From assembly GCA_963739135.1 (NCBI GenBank), contig CAVTZG010000017.1:620001-684000 (forward strand): 64,000 nt of DNA, read 5' to 3'. The notes below the pieces were generated by a model. It was not told the DNA's origin. It searched no databases and saw nothing but the letters and a program-made list of their open reading frames with translations. This DNA comes from Palsa-504 sp963739135 (GTDB lineage Bacteria; Actinomycetota; Actinomycetes; Streptosporangiales; Streptosporangiaceae). Shown in pieces: positions 25,647 through 33,689 of the stretch (position 1 is its first letter; every line of letters begins with the position of its first letter). Both the position numbers and the translations under genes were made by a program.

Positions 25647-26815
25647 CCACGGCGGGGCCGCCCGCGGTGGCCAGCCGCAGGCTGGCGATCAACCGGCTGC
25701 GGGACCGCGGGCCGCTGGACGCGGCCGCCGTGGACCGGTTCCTGGCCCGGTATCAGGTGCCGATCATCGAGGGGCCGCGCTGCACGTTCCTGTACCGGGG
25801 CGAGGCGGATGAGGTGTTCCTCGTGCACCGGGTGTTCGGCCTGCCGGACCACCTGCCGCTGCGCCGGCTGCGCGGCACCGACCTGTGGCACCTGGTCCTG
25901 GAGCTGCCCGAGGGGTCCCGGGTGGAGTACCAGCTGGAGCTGGCGCGCGGCGGGCAGCGCGAGCGGATCAACGACCCGCTGAACCCCAACCTGGCGCACA
26001 GCCCGATGGGCAGCTCGTCGGTGTGCTACGCGGCCGGGCACCAGATACCCGACTGGACCGTGCCCGACCCGGACGCGCGGCCCGGGTCGCTGGTGGAAAT
26101 GGTCGTGCCGAGCCGCGCGCTGCGCCGGGATGCCCAGGTCACGCTGTACCTGCCGGCCCGGTTCCGGCGCACCGCCCGCTACCCGCTGCTGATCGTGCAC
26201 GACGGCGGGGACTACCTGACCTATGCCTCGGCCAAGACGGTGCTCGACAACCTGATCCACCGGCTCGACGTGGCCGAGATCGTGGCCGCCTTCGTATACC
26301 CCGGCGACCGGCTGGCCGAGTACGCCAACTCCACCGCGCACGCGCGGTACCTGACCGCCGAGCTGCTGCCCCGGCTGGAGGCTGAGCTCCCGCTGGCTGG
26401 CCGGCCGTCCGGGCGCTGCCTGATGGGCTCGAGCTTCGGGGCCGTAGCCTCGCTGTCGACCGCGTACCGCTACCCGGACGTGTACGGTTCGCTGCTGGTG
26501 CAGTCCGGGTCGTTCGTCTTCACCGATATCGGCCAGGACCACGGCGGCGGCCCGCCGTTCGGGCCGGTGGTGCGGTTCATCAACCGGTACCGGGCCGCGC
26601 CGCGCCGGGTGGCCGACCGGATGTTCATCAGCTGCGGCGTCTACGAGCCGCTGATCGTGCCGAACCGGTCCATGGTCCCGGTGTTCGAGGGGGCCGGGAT
26701 GACGGTCAGGTACACCGAGGCCCGGGACGGGCACAGCTGGGAGAACTGGCGTGACCGGCTGCGGGCCGGATTGTCGTGGATATTTCCCGGCCCGCAGAAG
26801 TTCTTTTATGAATGA
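25643..26815 (+). CDS. Fes-like esterase (enterochelin-esterase fold)
   Basis: 390 residues from the GTG at 25643, overlapping the S51 stop by 4 nt. The N-terminal ~150 residues resemble the Ig/CBM48-like cap of Fes proteins (FLYRGEADEVFLVHRVFG, LELPEGSRVEYQLEL, NDPLNPN). The catalytic alpha/beta hydrolase has LLIVHDGGDYL, MGSSFGAVAS (Ser ~263) and DGHSWENW (His ~362). Fes enzymes open ester-linked siderophores, but no siderophore genes are present here. Coupling to ATP-grasp C and S51 suggests an ester intermediate or export product. Confidence 0.82.
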   Translation: MTTAGPPAVASRRLAINRLRDRGPLDAAAVDRFLARYQVPIIEGPRCTFLYRGEADEVFLVHRVFGLPDHLPLRRLRGTDLWHLVLELPEGSRVEYQLELARGGQRERINDPLNPNLAHSPMGSSSVCYAAGHQIPDWTVPDPDARPGSLVEMVVPSRALRRDAQVTLYLPARFRRTARYPLLIVHDGGDYLTYASAKTVLDNLIHRLDVAEIVAAFVYPGDRLAEYANSTAHARYLTAELLPRLEAELPLAGRPSGRCLMGSSFGAVASLSTAYRYPDVYGSLLVQSGSFVFTDIGQDHGGGPPFGPVVRFINRYRAAPRRVADRMFISCGVYEPLIVPNRSMVPVFEGAGMTVRYTEARDGHSWENWRDRLRAGLSWIFPGPQKFFYE

Positions 26816-26835
26816 TCCGCTATAAGTGATCATCT

Positions 26836-27571
26836 ATGAGCGATCTTAAGGTCCGGGAACGCTGGTTCTCCGAGCGCATGCATGAGGAAATCACGGTCGT
26901 GCGGTGGGGGACGTTCGGCCGGCCGGTGCTGGTGTTCCCTTCCGCGGGCGGTGACGCCGAGGAGATCGAGCGGCACGGCCTGGTGAACGCGTGCGGGCCG
27001 CTGCTGGCCTCGGGCCGGGTCAAGCTGTACTCGGCCGACAGCGTGGCCGGCCGGGCCATGGTGTCGCAGATCGGCTCGGTGGAGCACCGCATGTGGCTGC
27101 TCAATCAGTTTCATGAATGCATCAGGTGGGAGGTGCTGCCCGCCATCCACGCGGACCTGGGCGGCCAGGCCATGGAGGTCATCACCGCCGGCGCGTCGAT
27201 CGGCGCGTTCAACGCGGTGGCCGTGCTGTGCCGCTACCCGGACGTGTTCTCCGCCGCGGTGGGCATGAGCGGCAGCTACCGGATCGAGCGCTTCTACGAC
27301 GAGGTTCTGGAGCCAGGACCTGTACTTCTCCGCGCCGCTGCAGTTCCTGCCGGGCCTGGAGGGCCCGCAGCTGGACCGGCTGCGCACCCGGCGGGCCATC
27401 CTGGCCTCCGGTTCTGGCGACTGGGAGGACGTCGGCTCGTCCTGGCAGATGGGCGGGGCCCTGGGGGCCAAGGGCGTTCCCAACCGGGTCGACAACTGGG
27501 GCCCGCAGTGGCAGCACGACTGGAACACCTGGCGGCACATGCTCCCGCAGTACCTGGAAGAACTCACTTAA
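26836..27571 (+). pseudogene. Esterase-family alpha/beta hydrolase with a frameshift
   Basis: Starts MSDLKVRERWFSERMHEEIT and carries VITAGASIGAFNAVAVLCRY with the nucleophile Ser near 121. At ~27300 the frame changes: upstream ends YDEVLEPGP, and +1 downstream continues FWSQDLYFSAPLQFLPGLEG to HMLPQYLEELT with TAA at 27569. Joined, the two halves make a normal ~245-residue esterase; unjoined, the catalytic His-bearing half is lost. Either a recent single-base indel or a sequencing error. Located 20 bp after the Fes-like gene, probably the same operon. Confidence 0.75.
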
Positions 27572-27628
27572 CCCGGTTTTCGCTTCCGCGTCGCTGGGGC
27601 CGGCCGGTCGTTGGTTAAGGTTGAAGCG

Positions 27629-29161
27629 ATGTCGTCGACGATCAAGCCGGATGACGCCGCCGGTCCCGGTCCTGGAGCCGGTCCTGGAGCCGGTCCTGCC
27701 ACCGGTCCTGCCACCGGTCCTGGAGCCGGGCCTGGAGCCGGTCCTGCCTCCAGTCCTGTGTCCCGGCAGCACGACTTCGTGGTGGTGGCCAGCAGGCTTC
27801 CGGTGGACCGGGTTGAAGACCCGGACGGCCAGGTCAGCTGGCGGCCCAGCCCGGGCGGGCTGGTCACCGCGCTGGAGCCAGTCATGCGCCAGGCCGGCGG
27901 CGTATGGATCGGCTGGTCAGGCGACGCCGGGCCCGCTCCAGGAGCATTCGAGGCCAACGGGCTGGACCTGGTGGGCGTGGGGCTGTCCGCGGACCAGGTC
28001 CGGGATTACTACGAGGGGTTCTGCAACGCGACCCTGTGGCCGCTGTACCACGACGTCATCGCCTCGCCGGAATTCCACCGCCGGTGGTGGGAGGCCTACG
28101 TGGCGGTCAACCGGTCCTTCGCGGCCGCGGCCGCCGCCGAGGCCGCGCCCGGCGCGACGGTCTGGGTGCATGACTACCAGCTCCAGCTGGTGCCGCGGCT
28201 GCTGCGGGAGCAGCGCACCGATGTCCGCATCGGCTTCTTCAACCACATCCCGTTCCCCGGCTACGAGATCTTCGCGCAGCTTCCGTGGCGACGGCAGGTG
28301 GTCCAGGGCCTGCTCGGCGCGGACCTGCTGGGCTTCCAGAGCCGGGCCGACGCGACGAACTTCCTGCGCGCCTGCCGCCGGGCCGCCGGCCTGGTGACCA
28401 GGGGTCACCTCATCCGGGTGCACGAAACCGATGGCCCGCGCGAGGTCCAGGCGGCGTCGTTCCCCATCTCGATCGACTCGGGAGCCCTGGAGGAGATCGC
28501 CCGGCGCGAAGAGGTCAGGAAACGAGCCGCGGACATCAAGCTGGCCCTGGGCCAGCCCGACGCGCTGCTGCTCGGCATCGACCGGCTCGACTACACCAAG
28601 GGCATCCTGCACCGGCTCAACGCCTACGGCGAACTGCTCAACGAGGGCCGGCTCGGCCCTCAGGTGGTCCTGGTCCAGGTCGCCAGCCCGAGCCGGGAGC
28701 GGGTCGAGGCCTACCGCGCGCTGCGCGAGGAGGTGGAGCAGACAGTCAGCCGGATCAACGGCGAGCACGCCGAGGTGGGCAGCCCGCCGGTGCACTACCT
28801 GCACCAGTCCTATCCCAGGGAAGAGATGGCAGCGCTGTACCTGGCCGCCGACGTCATGCTGGTCACCCCGCTGCGCGACGGGATGAACCTGGTGGCCAAG
28901 GAGTACGTCGCCTGCCGCTACGACGAGCACGGCGCGCTGGTGCTCAGCGAGTTCACCGGCGCCGCCGACGAGCTGACCAGCGCGTTCCTGGTCAACCCGC
29001 ACGACATCGACGGCCTGAAGGACGCCATCGTGCGCGCTGCCACGATCAGCCCGGCCGAAGCCAGGCGCCGGATGCGGTCGATGCGCAGGCAGGTCCGCGA
29101 GCATGACGTGGCCTACTGGGCGGCCAGCTTCCTGGACGCGCTCAAGCAGGTGCCGGGGTAA
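27629..29161 (+). CDS. otsA: Trehalose-6-phosphate synthase
   Basis: 510 residues from the ATG at 27629. GT20 glycosyltransferase: VVASRLPVDR, SPGGLVTALEP, VWVHDYQLQLVPRLLR, HIPFPGYEIF, IDRLDYTKGI, PLRDGMNLVAKEYVA and SEFTGAADEL. It couples UDP- or GDP-glucose with glucose-6-phosphate. Residues ~10-37 are a low-complexity GPGAGPGAGPATGP insert made of 12-bp repeats before the fold begins. It follows the esterase genes by 57 bp. Whether it belongs functionally to the ATP-grasp locus is uncertain. No otsB nearby. Confidence 0.93.
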   Translation: MSSTIKPDDAAGPGPGAGPGAGPATGPATGPGAGPGAGPASSPVSRQHDFVVVASRLPVDRVEDPDGQVSWRPSPGGLVTALEPVMRQAGGVWIGWSGDAGPAPGAFEANGLDLVGVGLSADQVRDYYEGFCNATLWPLYHDVIASPEFHRRWWEAYVAVNRSFAAAAAAEAAPGATVWVHDYQLQLVPRLLREQRTDVRIGFFNHIPFPGYEIFAQLPWRRQVVQGLLGADLLGFQSRADATNFLRACRRAAGLVTRGHLIRVHETDGPREVQAASFPISIDSGALEEIARREEVRKRAADIKLALGQPDALLLGIDRLDYTKGILHRLNAYGELLNEGRLGPQVVLVQVASPSRERVEAYRALREEVEQTVSRINGEHAEVGSPPVHYLHQSYPREEMAALYLAADVMLVTPLRDGMNLVAKEYVACRYDEHGALVLSEFTGAADELTSAFLVNPHDIDGLKDAIVRAATISPAEARRRMRSMRRQVREHDVAYWAASFLDALKQVPG

Positions 29162-29261
29162 ACGCGAGCCTGGGGTATGCGGCTGGCCGATCGGGACATG
29201 CGGTCTGGCAGGAGCGGGCCGATCAGAGCGTACCGCCGCCGCATACGAGCAGGAATTCGGA

Positions 29262-29310
29262 TTATCGTGGACACTTACCGTTAATGCACGGGGGTAAATG
29301 TCCACAATAA
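29262..29310. repeat. Long inverted repeat between otsA and a lipoprotein gene
   Basis: Arms ttatcgtggacacttacc (29262-29279) and ggtaaatgtccacaataa (29293-29310) pair at 16 of 18 positions around a 13-base loop. It could end otsA transcription, though no T-run follows, or act as an operator for the lipoprotein gene 84 bp on. Confidence 0.5.
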
Positions 29311-29393
29311 CGGGAGTCCCCCGGCGGGCGGCATAGCGTCGGCATCAGCGAGACGGGTCCGGCACGCGTGCCATCGGGAGAGTTTCGTGGCTT

Positions 29394-29834
29394 TTGCGGT
29401 CTCGTTTGGTCACTGGAGTAAGCGGGCTGCTTCTTATCGGTGCGGTAACCGCCGGATGCGGGAGCACCGCCACGCCTACTGCCACTAGCGCCTCAGTAGA
29501 AGTCACGGCGTCGCCTGCTGTCACGGCTTCACCAAGTCCCACGGCTTCGGCGAGTCCGACGCCGACGGTCCTCAGGACGGCGCAGCAGCTAAAACCACCG
29601 CCGAAAAAGACAGCGCCGGTTGCTCCCGCGCCCCCGAAACCCTCGACGACCGAGCCTGCCGCCTCTCCAACACCTGCCAAACCGGCGGGCTGCTATCCGA
29701 AGAGTAACGAGGGGACGTGTTACGAGCCTGGCGAGTACTGCCGTGACGACGACCATGGCGTTTCGGGAGTAGCCGGGGACGGCAAGGCGATTACCTGCGA
29801 GGACAACGACGGCTGGCGCTGGGAGCCATCCTGA
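29394..29834 (+). CDS. Lipoprotein with Cys-rich C-terminal module
   Basis: 146 residues from the TTG at 29394, the only in-frame start near gggagag. Lipoprotein signal with lipobox VTAGC, a ~75-residue Thr/Ser/Ala/Pro wall-spanning linker, and a ~45-residue module CYPKSNEGTCYEPGEYCRDD to CEDNDGWRWEPS with four Cys. That module recurs at the ends of actinobacterial surface proteins. Function unknown; likely surface-exposed. Confidence 0.7.
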   Translation: MRSRLVTGVSGLLLIGAVTAGCGSTATPTATSASVEVTASPAVTASPSPTASASPTPTVLRTAQQLKPPPKKTAPVAPAPPKPSTTEPAASPTPAKPAGCYPKSNEGTCYEPGEYCRDDDHGVSGVAGDGKAITCEDNDGWRWEPS

Positions 29835-29836
29835 GG

Positions 29837-30058
29837 ATGTGCGGTGGTAGCGCGACCCGGCCCGGCTGGCGCGGGCAGGGCATCTACCGTGCGCTCATCG
29901 GCCGCCGGGCCGAACTCGCCGCGCAGCGGGGCCTGCGCTACCTGCAGGTGGACGCCTCTGACGACAGCCGCCCCGTCCTCGAGCGGCTGGGATTCGTCGT
30001 GGTGACGACCACGACGCCCTACGTCTGGACGCCCGCCACGCCGGGCCCGGACGCCTGA
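29837..30058 (+). pseudogene. GNAT acetyltransferase, C-terminal fragment
   Basis: 73 residues carrying the acetyl-CoA loop RPGWRGQGIYRALI, and then YLQVDASDDSRPVLERLGF and TTTTPYVW, the second half of GNAT N-acetyltransferases. The N-terminal ~100 residues are missing and the frame opens directly after the lipoprotein stop. It overlaps the tail of the convergent DUF1707 gene by 40 bp. Confidence 0.65.
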
Positions 30059-30570
30059 CCGCGCCGGCGGGGTGGCGGCGGCGGTAGCTCTCGGCCTGGA
30101 TCCTTCTTGAGCTGGGCCTCGATCATCACCGAGCCGATCACGAGCACGATCCCGAACCACATGAAGGTGACGGCCCACAGCAGCGTGCCCACGGCCTGGT
30201 TATCGGCCGAGGTGAGCAGTGCGCCCGCCCAGGCGCTGGCCGTGATCGCGGTGGTCACGGCGATCACGCGGGCGCCCTTCCGGACCGTGGCATTCCCCGG
30301 CCGGGCCTGGACGGGAGCCCGCGGCGGCCGGGCGGGGGCCACGGGGGCCGGCCCGGCGGGGAGATCGGCGGGGAGATCGGCGGTGAGCGCGGCCAGGTCG
30401 GCGTACGTCCGGGAGGCGAGCGCCTGGCCGACCCGGGCATCGAACTCATCCTTGGTCAGCCGGTCCTGAACGAACGCGGCCTTGAGCACGTCGACCACCT
30501 GCTCACGGTCGGCGTGCGCGGCCCGCAGGCGGCCACGGCCCGGCGGGCGGGCCGCCTTGTCGTCTCCCAT
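30019..30570 (-). CDS. DUF1707 (SHOCT-like) membrane protein
   Basis: 183 residues from the ATG at 30570, with GGGAGG just before. Residues ~12-63 form the DUF1707 domain (ADREQVVDVLKAAFVQDRLT, then KDEFDARVGQALASRTYADL). A Pro/Ala linker and two membrane helices follow (~98-118 and ~128-148; LLWAVTFMWFGIVLVIGSVM), with a cationic Pro-rich tail. DUF1707 proteins are widespread in actinomycetes with regulatory or membrane roles not well defined. Confidence 0.85.
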   Translation of the reverse strand: MGDDKAARPPGRGRLRAAHADREQVVDVLKAAFVQDRLTKDEFDARVGQALASRTYADLAALTADLPADLPAGPAPVAPARPPRAPVQARPGNATVRKGARVIAVTTAITASAWAGALLTSADNQAVGTLLWAVTFMWFGIVLVIGSVMIEAQLKKDPGRELPPPPPRRRGQASGPGVAGVQT

Positions 30571-30705
30571 CGGCACCTCCCACGGCGCGATGCTTGCCAG
30601 CGTAATGAGCTGGTTGCGTTACCGCCAGGCGGGGCTGCCCCCGCCTGGGCCGGGAAACGGGGTCCCGGCGCATCAGCCACGGTTCGTTAGGCATAAAAAG
30701 ATCTT

Positions 30706-30924
30706 TCAGGCAAGACGGGTGACCTCTACGGAGACAGCGCTGGCGCTGGCGGGGGCGCCGTGGCCCTGGTCCCAGGCCTCCTGGGCGTTGGTCCGCACCC
30801 CGGTGGCTCCGGCCATGTAACTGACCTGGGCGCGGACGCGGGAGGCGATCGCCTCGGCCGCCTGCACCGGATCCGCGTCGTGGATGGCGGGGATGACGGT
30901 GGCGGCCTGACTCCCGGTCACCAC
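30706..30924 (-). CDS. Short hypothetical ORF
   Basis: 72 residues from a GTG. The peptide (PAIHDADPVQAAEAIASRVR, SYMAGATGVRTNAQEAWDQG) has normal composition, unlike nearby shadows, but no family or clear ribosome site is seen. It sits between DUF1707 and the palindromes behind sthA. May be a gene or remnant. Confidence 0.3.
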   Translation of the reverse strand: MVTGSQAATVIPAIHDADPVQAAEAIASRVRAQVSYMAGATGVRTNAQEAWDQGHGAPASASAVSVEVTRLA

Positions 30925-30949
30925 CTTGACGCGTCTCTGGCGATCGGCC

Positions 30950-31011
30950 CAACGACGTCGTTGTCACAACGACGCGCACCAGACGACGTGGTTGTCACAA
31001 CGACGTCGTTG
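30950..31011. repeat. Palindrome array behind sthA
   Basis: caacgacgtcgttg occurs at both ends (30950-30963 and 30998-31011) as perfect 14-bp palindromes. Overlapping them, cgtcgttgtcacaacgacg (30956-30974) is a perfect 19-base palindrome around a central C, and 30987-31005 is the same with one mismatch. The centres are 31 bp apart, three helical turns. Fits cooperative repressor sites or a multi-stem terminator for the minus-strand sthA. Confidence 0.5.
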
Positions 31012-31056
31012 CCGGGGAACGCCGGAGGTGGGGCACGTCGCGGGCCGGGCGCGTTG

Positions 31057-32463
31057 CTACAGGTCGGTGAAGCGGGCGATGGCGCGCATCTTGTTCATGG
31101 CGTCGAGGGCGGCGACCTTGTAGGCCTCGGCCAGGGTGGGGTAGTTGAACACGGCGTCGACCAGGTAGTCGACGGTGCCGCCGCAGCCCATGACGGCCTG
31201 GCCGATGTGGACGAGCTCGGTGGCGCCGGTGCCGAACACGTGCACGCCGAGCAGCGTGTGGGTGTCCAGCGAGACCAGCAGCTTCAGCACGCCGTAGGAG
31301 TCGCCGATGATCTGGCCGCGGGCCAGCTCACGGTACCGCGAGACGCCTACCTCGAAGGGCACGTTGTCGTGGGTGAGCTGCTCCTCGGTCCGGCCGACGA
31401 AGCTGATCTCCGGGATGCTGTAGATGCCGATCGGGTGCAGCTCGCCAACCTCGTGCAGCGGCTCGCCGCAGGCGTGGTGCGCAGCGATCCGGCCCTGCTC
31501 CATCGAGGTGGCCGCCAGCGCCGGGAAGCCGATGACGTCGCCCACCGCGTAGATGTGCGGCACGTCGGTCTGGAACGACTCGTTGACCGCGATGCGGCCG
31601 CGCTGGTCGGCGGTCAGCCCGGCCGCGTCAAGGTTGAGGTGGTCACTGGCGCCCTGCCGGCCGGCCGAGTACATGACCGTGTCGGCGGGGATCTTCTTCC
31701 CGCTCAGCAGGGTGGCGATGGCTCCCTCGGGGCGCGCCTCGACCGAGGCCACCGTCTCGCCGAAGCGGAACGTGACAGCCAGGTCACGCAGGTGGTACTT
31801 GAGCGCCTCGACCACCTCGACGTCGCAGAACTCGAGCATCCGCTCGCGCTGCTCGACCACGGTGACCTTGGTGCCGAGCGCGGCGAACATGGAGGCGTAT
31901 TCGATCCCGATCACCCCGGCGCCGGCCACCACCATCGAGCGGGGCACCTTGTCCAGGTGGACGATCCCGTCGGAGTCGATGACGGTGCGCTCGTCGAACT
32001 CGACGCTGGCCGGCCGGGCGGGCCGGGTGCCGGTGGCTATGACGATCTTGTCGGCACTGGCCCGGCGGATCCGGCCGGCACCGTCATCGATCTCCACGGT
32101 GTGCGGGTCGACGAAACCGGCGGTACCGGTCATGATCGTGACCCGGTTGCGGGTCAGCTGGCTGCGGACCACGTCCATCTCGCGGCCGACCACGTGGCTG
32201 GTGCGGGCGGCCAGGTCGGCGATGGTGATCTCGTCCTTGACCCGGTAGGACTGACCGTACATCTCGCGCTGATCCAGGCCGGTCAGGTACAGGATGGCCT
32301 CGCGCAGGGTCTTGGACGGGATCGTGCCGGTGTTCAGGCAGACGCCGCCGATCATGTCCTTGCGCTCCACGATCGCGACCCGCTTCTCAAGCTTGGCCGC
32401 CGCGATCGCGGCCTTCTGGCCGCCCGGACCGGAACCGATCACCAGCACATCGAAGTCGTACAC
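31057..32463 (-). CDS. sthA: Soluble pyridine nucleotide transhydrogenase (Si-specific)
   Basis: 468 residues of the flavoprotein disulfide-reductase fold: FAD motif VLVIGSGPGGQKAA, GGVCLNTGTIPSKT, NAD(P) motif VVAGAGVIGIEYASMF, YAVGDVIG, and the dimer domain with IYSIPEISFVG. The redox pair is reduced to one Cys (CLNTGT instead of CxxxxC), which separates SthA from lipoamide dehydrogenase and glutathione reductase. It balances NADPH and NAD+ in the cytosol. Single gene with a palindrome array behind. Confidence 0.9.
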   Translation of the reverse strand: MYDFDVLVIGSGPGGQKAAIAAAKLEKRVAIVERKDMIGGVCLNTGTIPSKTLREAILYLTGLDQREMYGQSYRVKDEITIADLAARTSHVVGREMDVVRSQLTRNRVTIMTGTAGFVDPHTVEIDDGAGRIRRASADKIVIATGTRPARPASVEFDERTVIDSDGIVHLDKVPRSMVVAGAGVIGIEYASMFAALGTKVTVVEQRERMLEFCDVEVVEALKYHLRDLAVTFRFGETVASVEARPEGAIATLLSGKKIPADTVMYSAGRQGASDHLNLDAAGLTADQRGRIAVNESFQTDVPHIYAVGDVIGFPALAATSMEQGRIAAHHACGEPLHEVGELHPIGIYSIPEISFVGRTEEQLTHDNVPFEVGVSRYRELARGQIIGDSYGVLKLLVSLDTHTLLGVHVFGTGATELVHIGQAVMGCGGTVDYLVDAVFNYPTLAEAYKVAALDAMNKMRAIARFTDL

Positions 32464-32523
32464 GTGATCCAGTGTGACGACCGGCGGCTCCCTTTTGAAC
32501 CCCTGGTCCTGGTTAAGACCCGA

Positions 32524-32715
32524 TTACTTGAACGCGTCCTTGACGTTCTTGCCGGCGTCCTTGACCTGCTCGCCGACCTGCCGGGTGGCACCGTGGACGC
32601 GCTCGCCCTGGCCTTCGGCCTCCAGGTAGGGGTCGCCCATGGCCCGGCCGGCGTCCTGCTTGGCCCGGCCCCGGCCCATCATGAACTTGTTGCGGAGCTT
32701 ATCCATGAAACCCAT
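32524..32715 (-). CDS. CsbD-family stress protein
   Basis: 63 residues, highly charged: MGFMDKLRNKFMMGRGRAKQ, later ERVHGATRQVGEQVKDAGKN. This is the short helical CsbD repeat found in stress-induced bacterial proteins. GAGG lies nine bases before the ATG. Stands 60 bp upstream of sthA on the same strand and may be co-expressed with it. Confidence 0.75.
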   Translation of the reverse strand: MGFMDKLRNKFMMGRGRAKQDAGRAMGDPYLEAEGQGERVHGATRQVGEQVKDAGKNVKDAFK

Positions 32716-32792
32716 ATCATTGCCTCTCTTGTCGTAAGCACTCCCACTTCCCCGGCCGGGGCGGCTTAAGCATGAATGCCTATGCTCGTGGG

Positions 32793-33689
32793 ATGCGCCT
32801 GGTCTCGCTGCTGCCTTCGGCTACGGAGATCGTCTACGCCCTGGGCCTGGGCGATGACCTGGCCGGGGTGACGTTCGAGTGCGACGAGCCGCCCGCCGCG
32901 CGGGCGGAGAAGGCCATCGTGGTCGGCGGGCTGGATACCTCGGGCATGGCCCCGGGCGAGATCGACCGCTACGTACGGGGGCAGCTGGCTGCGGGCCGGG
33001 ATCTGTACACGCTGCACGCGCGGGCGCTGGCCGGGCTGGCGCCAGACCTGATCTTGACCCAGGACCTGTGCCGGGTCTGCGCGCTGCCGTCCGGTCAGGT
33101 CAGCGACGCGCTGGACTACCTGGGCTGCCACGCGGACGTGCTGACCCTGGACCCGCGCTCACTGGCCGACGTGCTGGAGTCGATCCTGGCCGTCGGGCGA
33201 CGGGCCGGGGCGGCCGAACGGGCCGTGCTGCTGGTGGCCGGGTTGCGGGACCGGCTGGACGTGGTGGCCGCCAGCGTGGCGGGACGGGCGCGCCCGCGGG
33301 TGGCGGTGGTGGAGTGGGTGGACCCGCCGTTCACGGCGGGGCACTGGGTGCCGGACCTGGTCACAGCGGCGGGCGGAGAGCCGGTGGCGGCGCGGGCCGG
33401 GGTGCCTTCGGTGGAGACGACCTGGGCAGATATAGCGGGCGCGGCGCCGGACCTGGTGGTGGCGGCGCCGTGCGGCTATCACCTGGAGGGGGCGGCGGAG
33501 CAGGCGCTGGCGGTGGCGCGGCAGCTGCCGAACGTGCCGGTGTGGGCCATCGACGCGGACGGCATCGTGGTCCGGCCCGGGCCGCGGCTGGTCAACGGGG
33601 TGGAGGCGCTGGCCGCGATCATCCACCCGGAGGCGGTCCCGGCCGCGCCGCCGGGCGCGCTGCGGCGGGTGGGTCGCGGAGGGGGGTGA
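32793..33689 (+). CDS. Cobalamin-binding BtuF-like protein without signal peptide
   Basis: 298 residues from the ATG at 32793. Periplasmic-binding-like fold of class III: RLVSLLPSATEIVYALGLGD, LILTQDLCRVCALP, VVEWVDPPFTAGHW, LVTAAGGEPV, DLVVAAPCGYHLE. There is no signal or lipobox, as in actinobacterial cytosolic cobalamin-binding proteins. Its 3' end overlaps the B12 ABC ATPase gene tail-to-tail by 71 bp, an antisense arrangement. Likely corrinoid handling; the ligand is inferred from family and context. Confidence 0.8.
   Translation: MRLVSLLPSATEIVYALGLGDDLAGVTFECDEPPAARAEKAIVVGGLDTSGMAPGEIDRYVRGQLAAGRDLYTLHARALAGLAPDLILTQDLCRVCALPSGQVSDALDYLGCHADVLTLDPRSLADVLESILAVGRRAGAAERAVLLVAGLRDRLDVVAASVAGRARPRVAVVEWVDPPFTAGHWVPDLVTAAGGEPVAARAGVPSVETTWADIAGAAPDLVVAAPCGYHLEGAAEQALAVARQLPNVPVWAIDADGIVVRPGPRLVNGVEALAAIIHPEAVPAAPPGALRRVGRGGG

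Noticed and set aside
24320..26833. 837-residue minus-strand frame
   Set aside because: Antisense of S51 and Fes-like genes; low-complexity Arg/Ser/Pro.
30760..32769. 669-residue plus-strand frame over sthA
   Set aside because: Complement of the conserved SthA reading; no motifs.
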